Assembly: GCF_030645145.1 (NCBI RefSeq)
Contig: NZ_JAUSMI010000027.1
Location: 1-44,489 of the forward strand
Direction of reading: 5' to 3'
DNA from: Microcella sp.
Lineage (GTDB): Bacteria > Actinomycetota > Actinomycetes > Actinomycetales > Microbacteriaceae
Length of the DNA stretch: 44,489 nucleotides
This document shows positions 1 through 10,817 of this stretch, one piece after another. Both the position numbers and the translations under genes were made by a program. The notes under the pieces were generated by a model. That model was not told the origin of the DNA. It searched no databases and saw only the letters and a program-made list of their open reading frames with translations. Positions within the stretch are counted from its first letter, which is position 1, and every line of letters starts with the position of its first letter.

Positions 1-1
1 C

Positions 2-391
2 GCCGCCGCGCGCGCCGCCGCCGACGCCGCGGGCGTGCCGCTCGCGATCAACGCGCGCACCGACACCCTCGCCGGATCGCCCGACGCGTTCGACGAGGCG
101 ATCGACCGCGCGAACGCCTACGTCGACGCGGGCGCGACGAGCGTCTTCGTGCTCGGCCTGCGCACCGAGCAGATGGTGGCGGATGCCGTGGCCGCCGTCC
201 GCGCGCCGGTCGCGCTCTTCGCGCACCCGGGCTACATCCCCCTCGCGCGCCTCGCCGAGCTCGGAGTCGGGCGCATCTCGTTCGGCCCGCAGATCCTCGG
301 CCTCACCCTCGCGCACCTCGCGTCGGCGGCCGAGCAGCTCACCGCCCGCGGCGACTACCCGGCCGAGCTCGCGACGCGCTACGAGCTCTAG
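2..391 (+). CDS. isocitrate lyase/PEP phosphomutase family protein, C-terminal part (5' end outside window)
   Basis: Open frame from the window edge; NARTDTL...DEAIDRANAYVDAGATSVFVLGL...LFAHPGYIPLARLAELGVGRISFGP matches the PEP mutase/ICL family C-terminal half. Confidence 0.85.
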   Translation, partial: AAARAAADAAGVPLAINARTDTLAGSPDAFDEAIDRANAYVDAGATSVFVLGLRTEQMVADAVAAVRAPVALFAHPGYIPLARLAELGVGRISFGPQILGLTLAHLASAAEQLTARGDYPAELATRYEL

Positions 392-409
392 CCGCGGGAG
401 GACCGAGGA

Positions 410-904
410 GTGAGCATGCCCTACCCCGACGACGAGGACGACCTCGATCGCGTGCGGCCCGGCTGGGAGCCCGACCCCGAGCGCGAGGGCTACGAGCGCT
501 GGTGGACGGGCGAGCGCTTCCTCGGCGCGCCGCACCGCGAGCCGCAGCCGTTCTCGGCGCTGAGCCCCGACGCCGAGCGGTCGATGCGCCCCGGCCCGAA
601 CCGGGACGCTCGCATCGCGCGCGCGGGCATCGTCGTGACCCTCCTGGGGTTCGCCGGGCAGGTCGTCGCGGCGAGCGGTCTCGTGCGGATCCCGGGCGTC
701 GGGTCGAGTGCGGTGATCCTGGGGGCTCTCGTGCTCGCGGCGCTCACCGCGGCCGTGACGGTCGTGGTCGCGGCGCGCGGGCTGCGCCGGGCATCCGCGC
801 TGGGCGGTCGCGCGATCAGCTCGCTCGCTCTCGGCGTCGGCATCGTGCTCGGGCTCGCTCCCGTGCTCCTGCTCGTCGCGATCGGCATCGGCGGCGGCCT
901 GTAG
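410..904 (+). CDS. small membrane protein with N-terminal DUF2510-like segment
   Basis: GTG start; PGWEPDPEREGYERWWTGERF motif followed by predicted TM segments; good GC3 pattern. Confidence 0.7.
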   Translation: MSMPYPDDEDDLDRVRPGWEPDPEREGYERWWTGERFLGAPHREPQPFSALSPDAERSMRPGPNRDARIARAGIVVTLLGFAGQVVAASGLVRIPGVGSSAVILGALVLAALTAAVTVVVAARGLRRASALGGRAISSLALGVGIVLGLAPVLLLVAIGIGGGL

Positions 905-925
905 CCCTCCGGCCGCCGAGCCGGC

Positions 926-2725
926 TCAGACTGCGCGCGCCACCCGCACCCGCACGACCGCGGCCGAGCGCGCGGGCAGCGTCAGCACGCCGTCGACGAG
1001 CGTCGCGTCGGGCGTCGTCGACAGCTCGAGCGCCGCCTCCGAGCCGACCTCGAACGACGCCTCCTCGCGGATCGCCGCGCACACGCTCACGATGCCGCCG
1101 AGCGGCGACTGGATGCCCGCCCCGCGATCGAGGCGGAACACCGCGAGCCCGCCCTCGCCCTCCCCCGCGGCGAGCGTGTGCTCGAAGCGCGGGTCGGTCA
1201 GCTCGGGCAGGTGCCTCCGCAGACGGATGAGCGCCCGGTGCAGGGCGAGCAGCCGCGCGTGGCGGGGCTCGTCGACCTCGGCCCACGCGAGCTTCGAGCG
1301 CTCGAACGTCGCGGGGTCCTGCGGGTCGGGCACGACCGACTCGTCCCAGCCCATCTTCGTGAACTCGGCGAGCCGGCCCTCCGCGGTCGCGCGGCCGAGC
1401 TCGGGCTCGGGGTGCGAGGTGAAGAACTGCCACGGCGTCGACGCACCCCATTCCTCACCCATGAAGAGCATGGGCGTGAACGGCGAGGTGAGGTTGAGCA
1501 CCGCGGCGACGGCGAGCTCGTCGTCGCCGAGCGACTGCGAGATCCGGTCGCCCGCCGCGCGGTTGCCGATCTGGTCGTGGTCCTGGGCGAACGTGACGAG
1601 CCGCCACATCGGCACCTCGGCCGGGATGGGGAAGCCGTGCGGGCGCTCGCGGAACGACGAGTGCGTCCCGTCGTGGAAGAACCCCTTCGTCGAGGTCTTC
1701 GGCAGGGCATCCGCCGTCGCGAAGTCGGCGTAGTAGCCGTCGGCCTCGCCCGTGACGGCCGCGTGGATGGCGTGGTGGTGGTCGTCGCTCCACTGCGCGG
1801 TGAGGCCGTAGCCCCCGGCCTCGCGCGGCATGATGAGGCGCGGGTCGTTCATGTCGGACTCGGCGATGAGCGTGAGCGGCCGGCCGAGGTGGGCCGATCG
1901 CGCGTCGGTCTCCTCCGCCATGGCCTGCAGGATGTGCGTCGGCGACTCGTCGACGAGCGCGTGCACGGCGTCGAGGCGCAGGCCGTCGACGTGGAAGTCC
2001 TCGAACCACATGGCGATGTTGTCGAGCACGAAGCGGCGCACCTCGAGGTTGCCGAGGTTGACCGAGTCGCCCCACGTGTTGGCCGAGTGCCGGTGCAGGT
2101 ACGGGCCGAACTGCGGCAGGTAGTTGCCGCTCGGGCCGAGGTGGTTGTGCACGACGTCCTGGATGACGGCGAGCCCGCGCGTGTGGCATGCGTCGACGAA
2201 GCGGCGGTAGCCGGCGGGGCCGCCGTAGCGCTCGTGCACGGCGAACCACGCGACGCCGTCGTAGCCCCAGTTGTGCTCGCCGTTGAAGCCGTTGACCGGC
2301 AGCAGCTCGACGAAGTCGACGCCGAGCTCCACGAGGTGGTCGAGCCGCGCGATCGCGCCGTCGAACGTGCCCTCGGGGCTGTAGGTGCCGATGTGCAGCT
2401 CGTAGATCACCGCGCCGGCGAGCTGCCGGCCGTGCCAGTTGTCGTCGAGCCAGTCGGAATCGGCGGGGTCGTCGAGCGCGCTGAGCCCGTGCACGCCGTC
2501 GGGCTGGCGGCGCGAGCGTGGGTCGGGCAGCGGATGCTCGTCGTCGTCGAGCAGGAATCCGTAGCGATCGTGCGCCTTGAGCGCCCCGATCGCGACCCAC
2601 CACTCGCCGTCGCGGGTCAGCTCGATGCGCTCCGCGGCTCCCGCGCGCACGCGGTGCAGCGCGACCCGCTCGGCCACGGGCGCCCACACCCGCGCATCGG
2701 CTCGTCCGTCAGTCAGCCTGCTCAT
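926..2725 (-). CDS. treZ: malto-oligosyltrehalose trehalohydrolase
   Basis: GH13 motifs ([36 protein letters not shown]) and position downstream of treY. Confidence 0.93.
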   Translation of the reverse strand: MSRLTDGRADARVWAPVAERVALHRVRAGAAERIELTRDGEWWVAIGALKAHDRYGFLLDDDEHPLPDPRSRRQPDGVHGLSALDDPADSDWLDDNWHGRQLAGAVIYELHIGTYSPEGTFDGAIARLDHLVELGVDFVELLPVNGFNGEHNWGYDGVAWFAVHERYGGPAGYRRFVDACHTRGLAVIQDVVHNHLGPSGNYLPQFGPYLHRHSANTWGDSVNLGNLEVRRFVLDNIAMWFEDFHVDGLRLDAVHALVDESPTHILQAMAEETDARSAHLGRPLTLIAESDMNDPRLIMPREAGGYGLTAQWSDDHHHAIHAAVTGEADGYYADFATADALPKTSTKGFFHDGTHSSFRERPHGFPIPAEVPMWRLVTFAQDHDQIGNRAAGDRISQSLGDDELAVAAVLNLTSPFTPMLFMGEEWGASTPWQFFTSHPEPELGRATAEGRLAEFTKMGWDESVVPDPQDPATFERSKLAWAEVDEPRHARLLALHRALIRLRRHLPELTDPRFEHTLAAGEGEGGLAVFRLDRGAGIQSPLGGIVSVCAAIREEASFEVGSEAALELSTTPDATLVDGVLTLPARSAAVVRVRVARAV

Positions 2726-5148
2726 GACGCGTCATCCTGCTCGACCTCCACGAGGAGGGCAACGGGGTAGCGCTCGAGCACGTCGGCGAGTCTCAGCTCG
2801 CCGCCGGCGTACACGCGCCCGGTGAAGGCGTCGAGCACGGGCCTCTGCGGCAGCACGACGATCGTCTCGCCCCAGCCGCCCGCGCGCTCGAGCCCGACGG
2901 GCAGGCGCGTCGCGATCGCGACCGCTCCCCCGCGGTCGAAGGCGATGGCGTGCGCGGCCGCGGTGCCGATCGCGGGGAGCGGCGCGTAGCGGGTGAAGAG
3001 CTCGGGCCGGTCGCGGCGGACGCGGAGGGCGCGACTCGTGACGAGGAGTTTGGCGGCTCCGTCGGCGTCGATGTCGGGCATCCACCCCGGGGTCGCCGAG
3101 GGGTGCTCGCCGTCGACGCGCGCGAGCAGCTCGCGTCGCGCGGCGTAGTCGACGGGGCGGCGGTTGTCGGGGTCGACGAGGCTCGTCTCCCACAGCTCGC
3201 TGCCCTGGTAGACGTCGGGGACTCCCGGCGCGGCGATCTGCAGGAGCTTCGCCGCGAGCGCGTTGGACCAGCCGTAGGGGGCGACGGCGTCGACGAACTC
3301 CTGCACGAGGTCGCGCAGCTCGCCCTCGGCGAGGACGGCGTCGATCGCGTCGTGCATGCGCGCCTCGAACTCCTCATCGGGCTCGGTCCAGGTCGTCGCG
3401 GTGCCCGCCTCGCGCGAGGCCTTCTCGGCGTACGCGTGCGCGCGGTCTGCCGAGATCGGCCAGGCGCCGACGAGCGACTCCCAGAGGATGTTCTCGAAGG
3501 GGCCGTCGCCGATGGGCGCGCGCTCGCGCAGCTCGGCGAGCAGCGCATCCCACGCCTCGGGCACCTCGGCGAGCACGTGGATGCGCGCGCGCGTGTCCTC
3601 CCCGCGCTTCGTGTCGTGCGTCGAGAGCGCCGTGAGCGAGGCGGGGAAGCTGCCCTGGCGGACGAGCTGCCGGCGGTGGAACTCGTCGACGTCGACCGCG
3701 AACTCGGCCGGGTCGGCCCCGACCTCGGTGAGCGATGCGAGGCGCGAGTAGCGGTAGAAGGCCGTGTCCTCCACGCCCTTCGCCATGACCATGCCGCTCG
3801 TCTGCTGGAAACGGATGGCCACCGGCTGGGCGGGGTCGGCGAGGAGCGGCGCGAGCGCGTCGAAGGTCGCCTCGAGCTCGGGGCGGGATGCCCGAGCCGC
3901 CTCGAGCGCGGCCTCGAGCTGCTCGACCCCGACGGGCAGGTACGAGCGGTAGACGGGGAAGCACGCGAGCAGCTCGGCGAGCGCGTCGGCGGCCTCGGGG
4001 ACGGCGTGCGGCAGCTCGCGCTCGAGCCGCAGGACCTCGCTGCGCAGGATCGTGTCGGCGATGCGGCGCTTCGTGCGGCGGATGAGCGCGTGCCAGTCGA
4101 GCCGCTGCGGCTCGTCGGCGCCGCCCGCGGTCGACTCCTGCAGCTGGTGCGCGGTCGACGTCTCGGCGCGCAGTCGCGCGTCGAGGTCGTCGAGCGCGCC
4201 GCGCCCGGCGGGGTCGACGAGCACGCGGTCGATCGTCGCAAGCGCGTCGTAGCCGGTCGTGCCGGCGACCTGCCAGAACGAGGGCAGCTGCTCGTCGCCC
4301 TCGAGGATCTTCTCGACCCACACCGGCGCGTGCCCGGTCGCGGTGGCGAGCTCGTCGAGATAGCCGCCCGGGTCGAGGAGGCCGTCGGGGTGGTCGACGC
4401 GGATGCCCTGCACGAGCCCCTCGCGCACCCAGCGCACGATCTCGGCGTGCGAGCGCTCGAACACCCACGGCACCTCGACGCGCACGGCGGCGAGCGTGTT
4501 GACGGCGAAGAAGCGGCGGTAGTTGAGCTCGGCGTCGGCGCTGCGCCAGTGCACGAGCTCGAAGCGCTGCCGGTCGAGCACCGCGCGCAGCTGCTCGGGC
4601 GTCGCCGCGGAGCGGTCGTCGACGTCGTCGGCGCTGCCCGCCGCGAGCGGGTACTCGGTGCCGTAGACGGCGATCGCATCGTCGCGCAGCTCGACGTGAC
4701 CGTCGGCGATGACCTCCTCGAGCTCGGCTCCGAGCACGGGGATGCGCACCCGATCGCCGCCGAACGCCCAGTCGACGTCGAAGGCCTCCGCCATCTCGCC
4801 CTCGCGCCCGTCGCGCAGCAGGCTCCACCACCAGTCGTTCTGCCGGGGGTCGGCGACGCCCATGTGGTTCGGCACGATGTCGACGAGCACGCCGAGGTCG
4901 CGCGCGACGGCGGCCGCGGCGGCGCGCTCGAGCGCCTCGGGCCCGCCGCGCTCCTCGTCGACGACGCCGTGGTCGACCACGTCGTACCCGTGCTGCGAGC
5001 CGCGCGTCGCCTGCAGCAGCGGCGACAGGTAGAGCCAGTCGGCGCCGAGGAGGCGCACGTAGTCGGCGAGCGCCGCGACCTCGTCGAGCGGGAAGTCGGG
5101 GCTCACCTGCAGCCGGTAGGTCGAGCGGGGCAGTTCGGTGCGGCTCAT
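2722..5148 (-). CDS. treY: malto-oligosyltrehalose synthase
   Basis: [59 protein letters not shown]...; ATGA overlap with treX; ORF track start (7434) is an upstream artefact. Confidence 0.93.
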   Translation of the reverse strand: MSRTELPRSTYRLQVSPDFPLDEVAALADYVRLLGADWLYLSPLLQATRGSQHGYDVVDHGVVDEERGGPEALERAAAAAVARDLGVLVDIVPNHMGVADPRQNDWWWSLLRDGREGEMAEAFDVDWAFGGDRVRIPVLGAELEEVIADGHVELRDDAIAVYGTEYPLAAGSADDVDDRSAATPEQLRAVLDRQRFELVHWRSADAELNYRRFFAVNTLAAVRVEVPWVFERSHAEIVRWVREGLVQGIRVDHPDGLLDPGGYLDELATATGHAPVWVEKILEGDEQLPSFWQVAGTTGYDALATIDRVLVDPAGRGALDDLDARLRAETSTAHQLQESTAGGADEPQRLDWHALIRRTKRRIADTILRSEVLRLERELPHAVPEAADALAELLACFPVYRSYLPVGVEQLEAALEAARASRPELEATFDALAPLLADPAQPVAIRFQQTSGMVMAKGVEDTAFYRYSRLASLTEVGADPAEFAVDVDEFHRRQLVRQGSFPASLTALSTHDTKRGEDTRARIHVLAEVPEAWDALLAELRERAPIGDGPFENILWESLVGAWPISADRAHAYAEKASREAGTATTWTEPDEEFEARMHDAIDAVLAEGELRDLVQEFVDAVAPYGWSNALAAKLLQIAAPGVPDVYQGSELWETSLVDPDNRRPVDYAARRELLARVDGEHPSATPGWMPDIDADGAAKLLVTSRALRVRRDRPELFTRYAPLPAIGTAAAHAIAFDRGGAVAIATRLPVGLERAGGWGETIVVLPQRPVLDAFTGRVYAGGELRLADVLERYPVALLVEVEQDDAS

Positions 5149-7358
5149 GCGGGCGTCACCGCCGGGGTTCCGATGACCTCGACCGGGGCCGGCGAGAGCG
5201 AGAGCGACACGGCGTCGTCGACCGTGTGCTCGGCGGCGATGTGCTCGCGGAGCACCACGAGGCTGATCGCCTCGAGCTGCATCGACGAGCCGGCCTCGAT
5301 CACCGCGGCGGTGTCGCCGAGGCCGCTCGTGTCGACGAGCCGCTCCCAGCGCGCGCCGTACTCGGCGGGCGGCAGCGTCAGCTCGATCGGCTCGGTGTGG
5401 GCCGAGAAGTAGACGAGGAAGTTGACGTCCGTGATGCGCTCGCCCCGGGCATCCCGCCCCCGGATGCCGTGGCCGTTCAGGTAGACGCCGACCGTGCGGC
5501 CGAAGCCCGACTCCCAGTCCGACTCGTCCATCGCGGTGCCGTCGGGGCGCAGCCACTCGACGTCGGGCAGCGGGTCGCTCTTGCCGCGGCGGACCGGCCG
5601 GCCGTCGAAGTACCGGGTGCGGCGGAATGTGGGATGCTCGCGCCGCAGCCGCGCGAGCGAGCCGACGAACTCGACGAGCGACGTGTCGGCGGTCGCCCAG
5701 TCGATCCACGAGAGCTCGTTGTCCTGCGCGTAGACGTTGTTGTTGCCCTGCTGCGTGCGGCCGAGCTCGTCGCCGTGGGCGATCATCGGCACGCCCTGGC
5801 TCAGCAGGAGCGTCGCGAGGAAGTTGCGGACCTGCCGGCCGCGCAGCGCGAGGATGATCGGGTCGTCCGTCGGGCCCTCGACGCCGAGGTTGTACGAGCG
5901 ATTGTGGCTCTCGCCGTCGTTGTTGCTCTCGCCGTTGGCGTCGTTGTGCTTCTCGTTGTACGACACGAGGTCGCGCATCGTGAAGCCGTCGTGCGCGGTG
6001 ACGAAGTTGATGCTCGCGACCGGGCGGCGGCCGTCCGCCTCGTAGAGGTCGGCCGAGCCGGTGAGCCGGGCGGCGAACTCGCCGAGCGTGCCCTCCTCCC
6101 CGCGCCAGAAGTCGCGGACGGTGTCGCGGTACTTGCCGTTCCACTCCGTCCACTGCGGAGGGAAGTTGCCGACCTGGTAGCCGCCGGGCCCGATGTCCCA
6201 CGGCTCGGCGATGAGCTTGACCTGCGAGACGACCGGATCCTGCTGCACGAGGTCGAAGAAGGCCGAGAGGCGATCGACGTCGTAGAACTCGCGCGCGAGG
6301 GTCGCGGCGAGGTCGAACCGGAAGCCGTCGACGTGCATCTCGGTGACCCAGTACCGCAGCGAGTCCATGATGAGCTGCAGCGAGTGCGGGTGGCGCACGT
6401 TGAGGCTGTTCCCCGTGCCCGTGTAATCGCGGTAGTACTGCGGCTCGTCGTCCATGAGCCGGTAGTAGGCCGCGTTGTCGATGCCCTTGAGGCTCAGCAT
6501 CGGGCCCATGTGGTTGCCCTCGGCGGTGTGGTTGTAGACGACGTCGAGGATGACCTCGATGCCCGCGGCGTGGAGCGCGCGCACCATCGACTTGAACTCC
6601 TGCACCTGCTGGCCGCGGTCGCCCGCCGACGAGTAGGCGTTGTGCGGGGCGAGGAATCCGATCGTGTTGTAGCCCCAGTAGTTCGCGAGGCCCTGGTCGA
6701 CGAGGTGCTTGTCCTGCACGAACTGGTGCACGGGCATGAGCTCGATCGCGGTGACGCCGAGGCGACGCAGGTGCTCGATGATCGCGGGGTGCCCGACGGC
6801 CGCGTACGTGCCGCGGATCTCCTTCGGGATGTCGGGGTGCGTCTGGGTCAGGCCCTTGACGTGCGCCTCGTAGATGACCGACTGGCCGTAGGGGATGCCC
6901 GGGGAGCGGTCGCCCGCCCAGTCGAAGAAGGGATTGATGACGACGCCGAGCATCGCGTGCGGAAGCGAGTCGAGGTCGTTGCGCTCGTCGGGGGCGTCGA
7001 AGCGGTAGGGGAAGAGCGATTCGTCCCAGTCGATCTGGCCGTGGACGGCCTTCGCGTACGGGTCGAGGAGGAGCTTGTTCGGGTTCGCGCGGCGCCCGGT
7101 CGACGGGTCGTCGACGCCGTGCACCCGATAGCCGTAGAGCTGGCCCGGCTGGACGCTCGGGAGGTAGGCGTGCCACACGAAGGCGTCGACCTCGATGAGC
7201 TCGATGCGCTCCTCGACTCGGCGGCCCCCGCGCTTCTCCTCGATCAGGCACAGCTCGACGCGCTCGGCGGCCTCGCTGAAGATCGCGAAATTGGTGCCGT
7301 TGCCGTCGAACGTGGCCCCCAGCGGATACGCACTGCCCGGCCATGAATGCATTGTCAA
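5145..7358 (-). CDS. treX: glycogen debranching enzyme
   Basis: GlgX/TreX translation: VIYEAHVKGLTQTHPDIP, VILDVVYNHTAEGNHMGP, VDGFRFDLA, NFVTAHDGFTMRDLVSYNEKHN. Confidence 0.94.
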   Translation of the reverse strand: MTMHSWPGSAYPLGATFDGNGTNFAIFSEAAERVELCLIEEKRGGRRVEERIELIEVDAFVWHAYLPSVQPGQLYGYRVHGVDDPSTGRRANPNKLLLDPYAKAVHGQIDWDESLFPYRFDAPDERNDLDSLPHAMLGVVINPFFDWAGDRSPGIPYGQSVIYEAHVKGLTQTHPDIPKEIRGTYAAVGHPAIIEHLRRLGVTAIELMPVHQFVQDKHLVDQGLANYWGYNTIGFLAPHNAYSSAGDRGQQVQEFKSMVRALHAAGIEVILDVVYNHTAEGNHMGPMLSLKGIDNAAYYRLMDDEPQYYRDYTGTGNSLNVRHPHSLQLIMDSLRYWVTEMHVDGFRFDLAATLAREFYDVDRLSAFFDLVQQDPVVSQVKLIAEPWDIGPGGYQVGNFPPQWTEWNGKYRDTVRDFWRGEEGTLGEFAARLTGSADLYEADGRRPVASINFVTAHDGFTMRDLVSYNEKHNDANGESNNDGESHNRSYNLGVEGPTDDPIILALRGRQVRNFLATLLLSQGVPMIAHGDELGRTQQGNNNVYAQDNELSWIDWATADTSLVEFVGSLARLRREHPTFRRTRYFDGRPVRRGKSDPLPDVEWLRPDGTAMDESDWESGFGRTVGVYLNGHGIRGRDARGERITDVNFLVYFSAHTEPIELTLPPAEYGARWERLVDTSGLGDTAAVIEAGSSMQLEAISLVVLREHIAAEHTVDDAVSLSLSPAPVEVIGTPAVTPA

Positions 7359-7423
7359 GCCCCCTCCGTTTTCGAGGGTTTCCCTCGATTCTTTGTCCTG
7401 CGACGCCTAGCCTGTGCCTCACT

Positions 7424-7747
7424 ATGGGGGCCATCGGATACGTCGTTCACTACTTCGGGAACAGGTACATCGCCGAATCGGAGATGGCCCTGATCTTCCA
7501 CCGACGCATGCGCGCCCTCATCGAGGCGGGGGAGGGAGAGCTTGTTCCCCTGCGGCACGTCGAGGGTATCGATCTGCTCTGGATCGCGGCGGAGGTTCCC
7601 TGCCGCCTCGAAGAGATCACGGTGCCCCCGGGGGCCGACCTCGACAAGGCTCGCGCGCGGTGGGGGCTCCGTTGCCACAAGTCGACGACGGTAGCACCGA
7701 CGGGGCGGATCAGCGATCCAGTGCCCAGACGATCAACAGGATCGTGA
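7424..7747 (+). CDS. small hypothetical protein
   Basis: MGAIGYVVHYFGNRYIAESEMALIFHRRMRALIEAGEGELVPLRHVEGIDLLWIAAEVPCRLEEITVPP...; codons mostly end in G/C; no recognised family. Confidence 0.5.
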   Translation: MGAIGYVVHYFGNRYIAESEMALIFHRRMRALIEAGEGELVPLRHVEGIDLLWIAAEVPCRLEEITVPPGADLDKARARWGLRCHKSTTVAPTGRISDPVPRRSTGS

Positions 7748-8573
7748 CGACGGCCCCCGCGAGGAAGTTCAGCCAGAGGAACCGCTTCCACCCCCGATTG
7801 GCGCTCTCGGCATCCTCGTCGCTCACGTTCCACCACTGCGCGGTGCTCACGGCGTAGGGCACCGCGGCGAGCGCCGCGAGCGGGCCCGGCCAGTCGGTGC
7901 CGAGCAGCAGCAGCCCCGCGAGCACGTAGCTCACGACCGCGAACCGCACCGTGGTCCGCGCGCCGATGACCGTCGCGATCGACGCGATGCCGCCCTCGCG
8001 ATCGGCGATGACGTCCTGCACCGCCCCGAACGCGTGGCTCGCGATGCCCCACAGGAAGAAGGCGGCGAGGATGAGCCACAGCTGCGGCGTGAACTCCGCC
8101 CCCGCGAGAACGAGACCGTAGACGGCCGGGCTCACGAAGTGGGTGCTCGAGGTGAGCGAGTCGAGGAACGGCTTCTCCTTGAAGCGCAGCCCCTTCGCCG
8201 AGTACGCGACGACGGCGAACATGCTGATCGCGAGGACGAGCCACGACAGCGGCCCGCCGAGCGCGACGAGCACGACGAGGAACGGGGCGCACGAGACCGC
8301 GGCCGCGATGAGGGTCGTGCGGTGGATGCGCGGGTCGAGCAGCGCGCCCTCGACGCCGCCCTTGCGCGGGTTCCGCAGATCGCTCTCGTAGTCGAAGACG
8401 TCGTTGATGCCGTACATCGCGAGGTTGTACGGGATGAGGAAGAAGATCGTGCCGACCCAGAACGCGAGGTCGAGGCGGCCCGTCGTGAGCAGGTACGCGG
8501 CGCCGAACGGGAACGCCGTGTTGATCCAGCTCAGCGGGCGCGAGCTCACGAGCAGCTGGCCGAGGGTCCTCAC
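7710..8573 (-). CDS. crtEb: UbiA-family prenyltransferase, lycopene elongase-like
   Basis: Polytopic protein with NDVFDYESD prenyltransferase motif, at the end of the carotenoid operon as in the Corynebacterium crtEb arrangement. Confidence 0.88.
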   Translation of the reverse strand: MRTLGQLLVSSRPLSWINTAFPFGAAYLLTTGRLDLAFWVGTIFFLIPYNLAMYGINDVFDYESDLRNPRKGGVEGALLDPRIHRTTLIAAAVSCAPFLVVLVALGGPLSWLVLAISMFAVVAYSAKGLRFKEKPFLDSLTSSTHFVSPAVYGLVLAGAEFTPQLWLILAAFFLWGIASHAFGAVQDVIADREGGIASIATVIGARTTVRFAVVSYVLAGLLLLGTDWPGPLAALAAVPYAVSTAQWWNVSDEDAESANRGWKRFLWLNFLAGAVVTILLIVWALDR

Positions 8574-8887
8574 GAGATCTCATCCTGCCGCTGCGGGCGC
8601 CGCGCGAGCAGCTCCCACACCGCGGGCAGGAGGACGAGGGCCGCGACCGTGTACGCGAAGTCCTCGATCGGGGCGAGGCCGATCCGCACCCCGCTGATGA
8701 GGCTGTCGTCGTACGCGACGAGCCCCGTGCCGATGATGACGTTGTCGAAGATCGCGGTCATCGTGAGCAGGAGGAGGGCGGCGAGCCCGACCGCGCGCCA
8801 GCGCGGCGACCGGCGGGCGACGACGGCCGCGATCGCGACGAGGGCGACGACCGCCAGGAAGACGATATTGAGGAGGGTGTAGGTCAT
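8570..8887 (-). CDS. crtYf: lycopene cyclase domain protein (heterodimeric C50 cyclase subunit)
   Basis: Three-TM protein with IFDNVIIGTGLVAYD...GLAPIEDFAYTV, typical of CrtYf/LbtA-type cyclase subunits. Confidence 0.85.
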   Translation of the reverse strand: MTYTLLNIVFLAVVALVAIAAVVARRSPRWRAVGLAALLLLTMTAIFDNVIIGTGLVAYDDSLISGVRIGLAPIEDFAYTVAALVLLPAVWELLARRPQRQDEIS

Positions 8888-9246
8888 CCCGCACCCCCCG
8901 CATTCATGCGAGCTGATGCTCGGCGCGAGCCTCGCGCGTCGAGCAGGTCGCCCGCCGCCGCGTAGGCGTTCATCGTCAGATAGCTCAGCAGGGTGAGGAA
9001 GAAGACCTCCTCGACCGGCAGCTCGGGGCCGATGAGGAGCCCCGTCATGAACTCGGTCTGCCCGCGGAAGAAGATGCCGAGGGCGATGCCGAAGACGTCC
9101 CAGATCAGGAAGAAGAGCACGCCGAGCGGGAGCACGATCCGGGCCCGGCGGGCGTCGCGCCAGAAGAACAGCCGGAAGCGACGGTCGAGCACGACCATGC
9201 CCGTGAGCGAGATCGCGAGCGCCGCGAGGTAGCTGAAGCCGATCAC
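8884..9246 (-). CDS. crtYe: lycopene cyclase domain protein (heterodimeric C50 cyclase subunit)
   Basis: VIGFSYLAALAISLTGMVVLDRRFRLFFWRD...IWDVFGIALGIFFRG...GPELPVEEVFFLTLLSYLT; GTGA overlap with crtI. Confidence 0.85.
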   Translation of the reverse strand: MIGFSYLAALAISLTGMVVLDRRFRLFFWRDARRARIVLPLGVLFFLIWDVFGIALGIFFRGQTEFMTGLLIGPELPVEEVFFLTLLSYLTMNAYAAAGDLLDARGSRRASARMNAGGAG

Positions 9247-10817
9247 GCCGCGGGGGCCGCCGCCGGCCTGCTCGCCTCGAGGGGCTCGGGGAGCGGACCC
9301 GTCGAGGTGTCGCCGCGCAGGCGCTTGATGAGCACCTCCGCGCTGATGAGGCACATCGGCAGGCCGATGCCGGGGATCGTCGAGGCGCCCGCGTAGTACA
9401 GGCCGCGTACCTTCTTCGACACGTTGCCGGTGCGGAAGAACGCGCTCTGCTTGAGCGTGTGCGCCGGCCCGAGCATGCTCCCGCGCCAGGCGTTGAGGTC
9501 GTCGTGGAAGTCGCCGGGGCCGTACGTGCGGCGCAGGACGATGCGGTCGGCCAGATCGGGGGTCTTCGTCCACTCGGCGATCTGGGCGATGATGCGGTCG
9601 GCGTAGACCTCGAGCGGGGTGTCGCCGTCGCCGTCGACCTCGCCGCGGCCGAGCGAGAGATCGGCGGGGGCCGGGACGAGCACGAAGAGGTTCTCGTGGC
9701 CCTCGGGCGCGACCGAGGGGTCGACGCCGCTCGGCTTGCAGATGTAGAGCGAGGCCGGGTCGGGCAGGCGCGAGTTCTCGCCGAAGATCGCCTCGAAGTT
9801 CTCGCGCCAGTCGGCCGCGAACAGCAGCGTGTGGTGCTCGAGGTTCGGGAGCTCGCCCTCGACGCCGAGGTACATGAGCAGGGCGCTCGGGCCGGGATTG
9901 CGGTCGCTCCAGTACTGCTCGGGGTACGACTGGAACCGCTCGGGCAGCAGCTGCGTCTCGGTGTGGTGGAGGTCGGCGGCCGAGACGACGATGTCGGCCT
10001 CGATGACCTCGCCCGACTCGAGCTCGACGCCGCGCGCGGCGCTCGTCGCCTCGTCGACGAGGATGCGGCCGACCGGGGCGCTCGTGCGGATGGTGACGCC
10101 GTGCTGCTCGGCGACCGCGTGGATGCGCTCGATGAGCGTCGTGAAGCCGCCCATCGGGTAGAGCACGCCGTCGGCGAGGTCGAGGTGGCTCATGAGGTGG
10201 TACATCGAGGGGGTGTCGAACGGCGAGGAACCGAGGAACACGGCCGGGTAGCCGAGCACCTGACGCAGCCGCAGGTCGTCGAAGCGGTTCGCGACGTACG
10301 AGTCGAGGTTCTGCAGGAGCATCCTCACGAGCTTCGGCGCGCGCTTGAGCACGTCGGTCGTGAGGAGCGGGCCGAACGACTCGAAGCTCGTGTAGAGGAA
10401 CCGCCGCTTGGCCATCTCGTACGTGTCGAAGGCCGAGTCGAGGTAGCGCTCGAGCTCGACGCCCGCGCCCTTCTCGATCGACTCGAAGAGCGCGACGTTC
10501 TCCTCGCGCGTCGCCGCGACGTCGGTCCAGTCGTCGTGGCCCTGGGTGATGACGCGGTAGCCCGGGTCGAGCTGCACGAGCTCGAGCTGCTCGGCGGCGC
10601 TCGTGCCGAGGAGCTTGAAGAAGTGGTCGAAGACCTCGGGCATGAGGTACCAGCTCGGACCGGTGTCGAAGCGGAACCCGTCGGACTCCCACGAGCCGGC
10701 GCGGCCGCCCGTGGCGTCGCGCTTCTCGACGAGCGTGACCTCGTGGCCCTCGCGGGCGAGGAGGGCGGCGCTCGCGAGACCCGCGATGCCGCCGCCGATG
10801 ACGACGACGCGGCTCAC
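9243..10817 (-). CDS. crtI: phytoene desaturase
   Basis: VVIGGGIAGLASAALLAREGHEVTLVEKRDATGGRAG N-terminal dinucleotide fold and C-terminal YYAGASTIPGIGLPMCLISAE. Confidence 0.95.
   Translation of the reverse strand: MSRVVVIGGGIAGLASAALLAREGHEVTLVEKRDATGGRAGSWESDGFRFDTGPSWYLMPEVFDHFFKLLGTSAAEQLELVQLDPGYRVITQGHDDWTDVAATREENVALFESIEKGAGVELERYLDSAFDTYEMAKRRFLYTSFESFGPLLTTDVLKRAPKLVRMLLQNLDSYVANRFDDLRLRQVLGYPAVFLGSSPFDTPSMYHLMSHLDLADGVLYPMGGFTTLIERIHAVAEQHGVTIRTSAPVGRILVDEATSAARGVELESGEVIEADIVVSAADLHHTETQLLPERFQSYPEQYWSDRNPGPSALLMYLGVEGELPNLEHHTLLFAADWRENFEAIFGENSRLPDPASLYICKPSGVDPSVAPEGHENLFVLVPAPADLSLGRGEVDGDGDTPLEVYADRIIAQIAEWTKTPDLADRIVLRRTYGPGDFHDDLNAWRGSMLGPAHTLKQSAFFRTGNVSKKVRGLYYAGASTIPGIGLPMCLISAEVLIKRLRGDTSTGPLPEPLEASRPAAAPAA

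Noticed and set aside
1178-2770. 530-aa plus-strand ORF antisense to treZ
   Set aside because: Low-complexity R/E/V/A-rich shadow ORF of high-GC coding DNA; treZ on the opposite strand has clear family motifs.
2950-5412. 820-aa plus-strand ORF antisense to treY
   Set aside because: Shadow ORF; Arg/Glu/Val-biased composition and complete overlap with treY.
5226-7346. 706-aa plus-strand ORF antisense to treX
   Set aside because: Shadow ORF with no domain-like segments; treX is unambiguous.
5149-7434. Upstream part of the 1570-aa treY ORF
   Set aside because: Arg/Pro/His-rich frame overlapping treX; the true TreY start is [14 protein letters not shown] at 5148 with an ATGA overlap.
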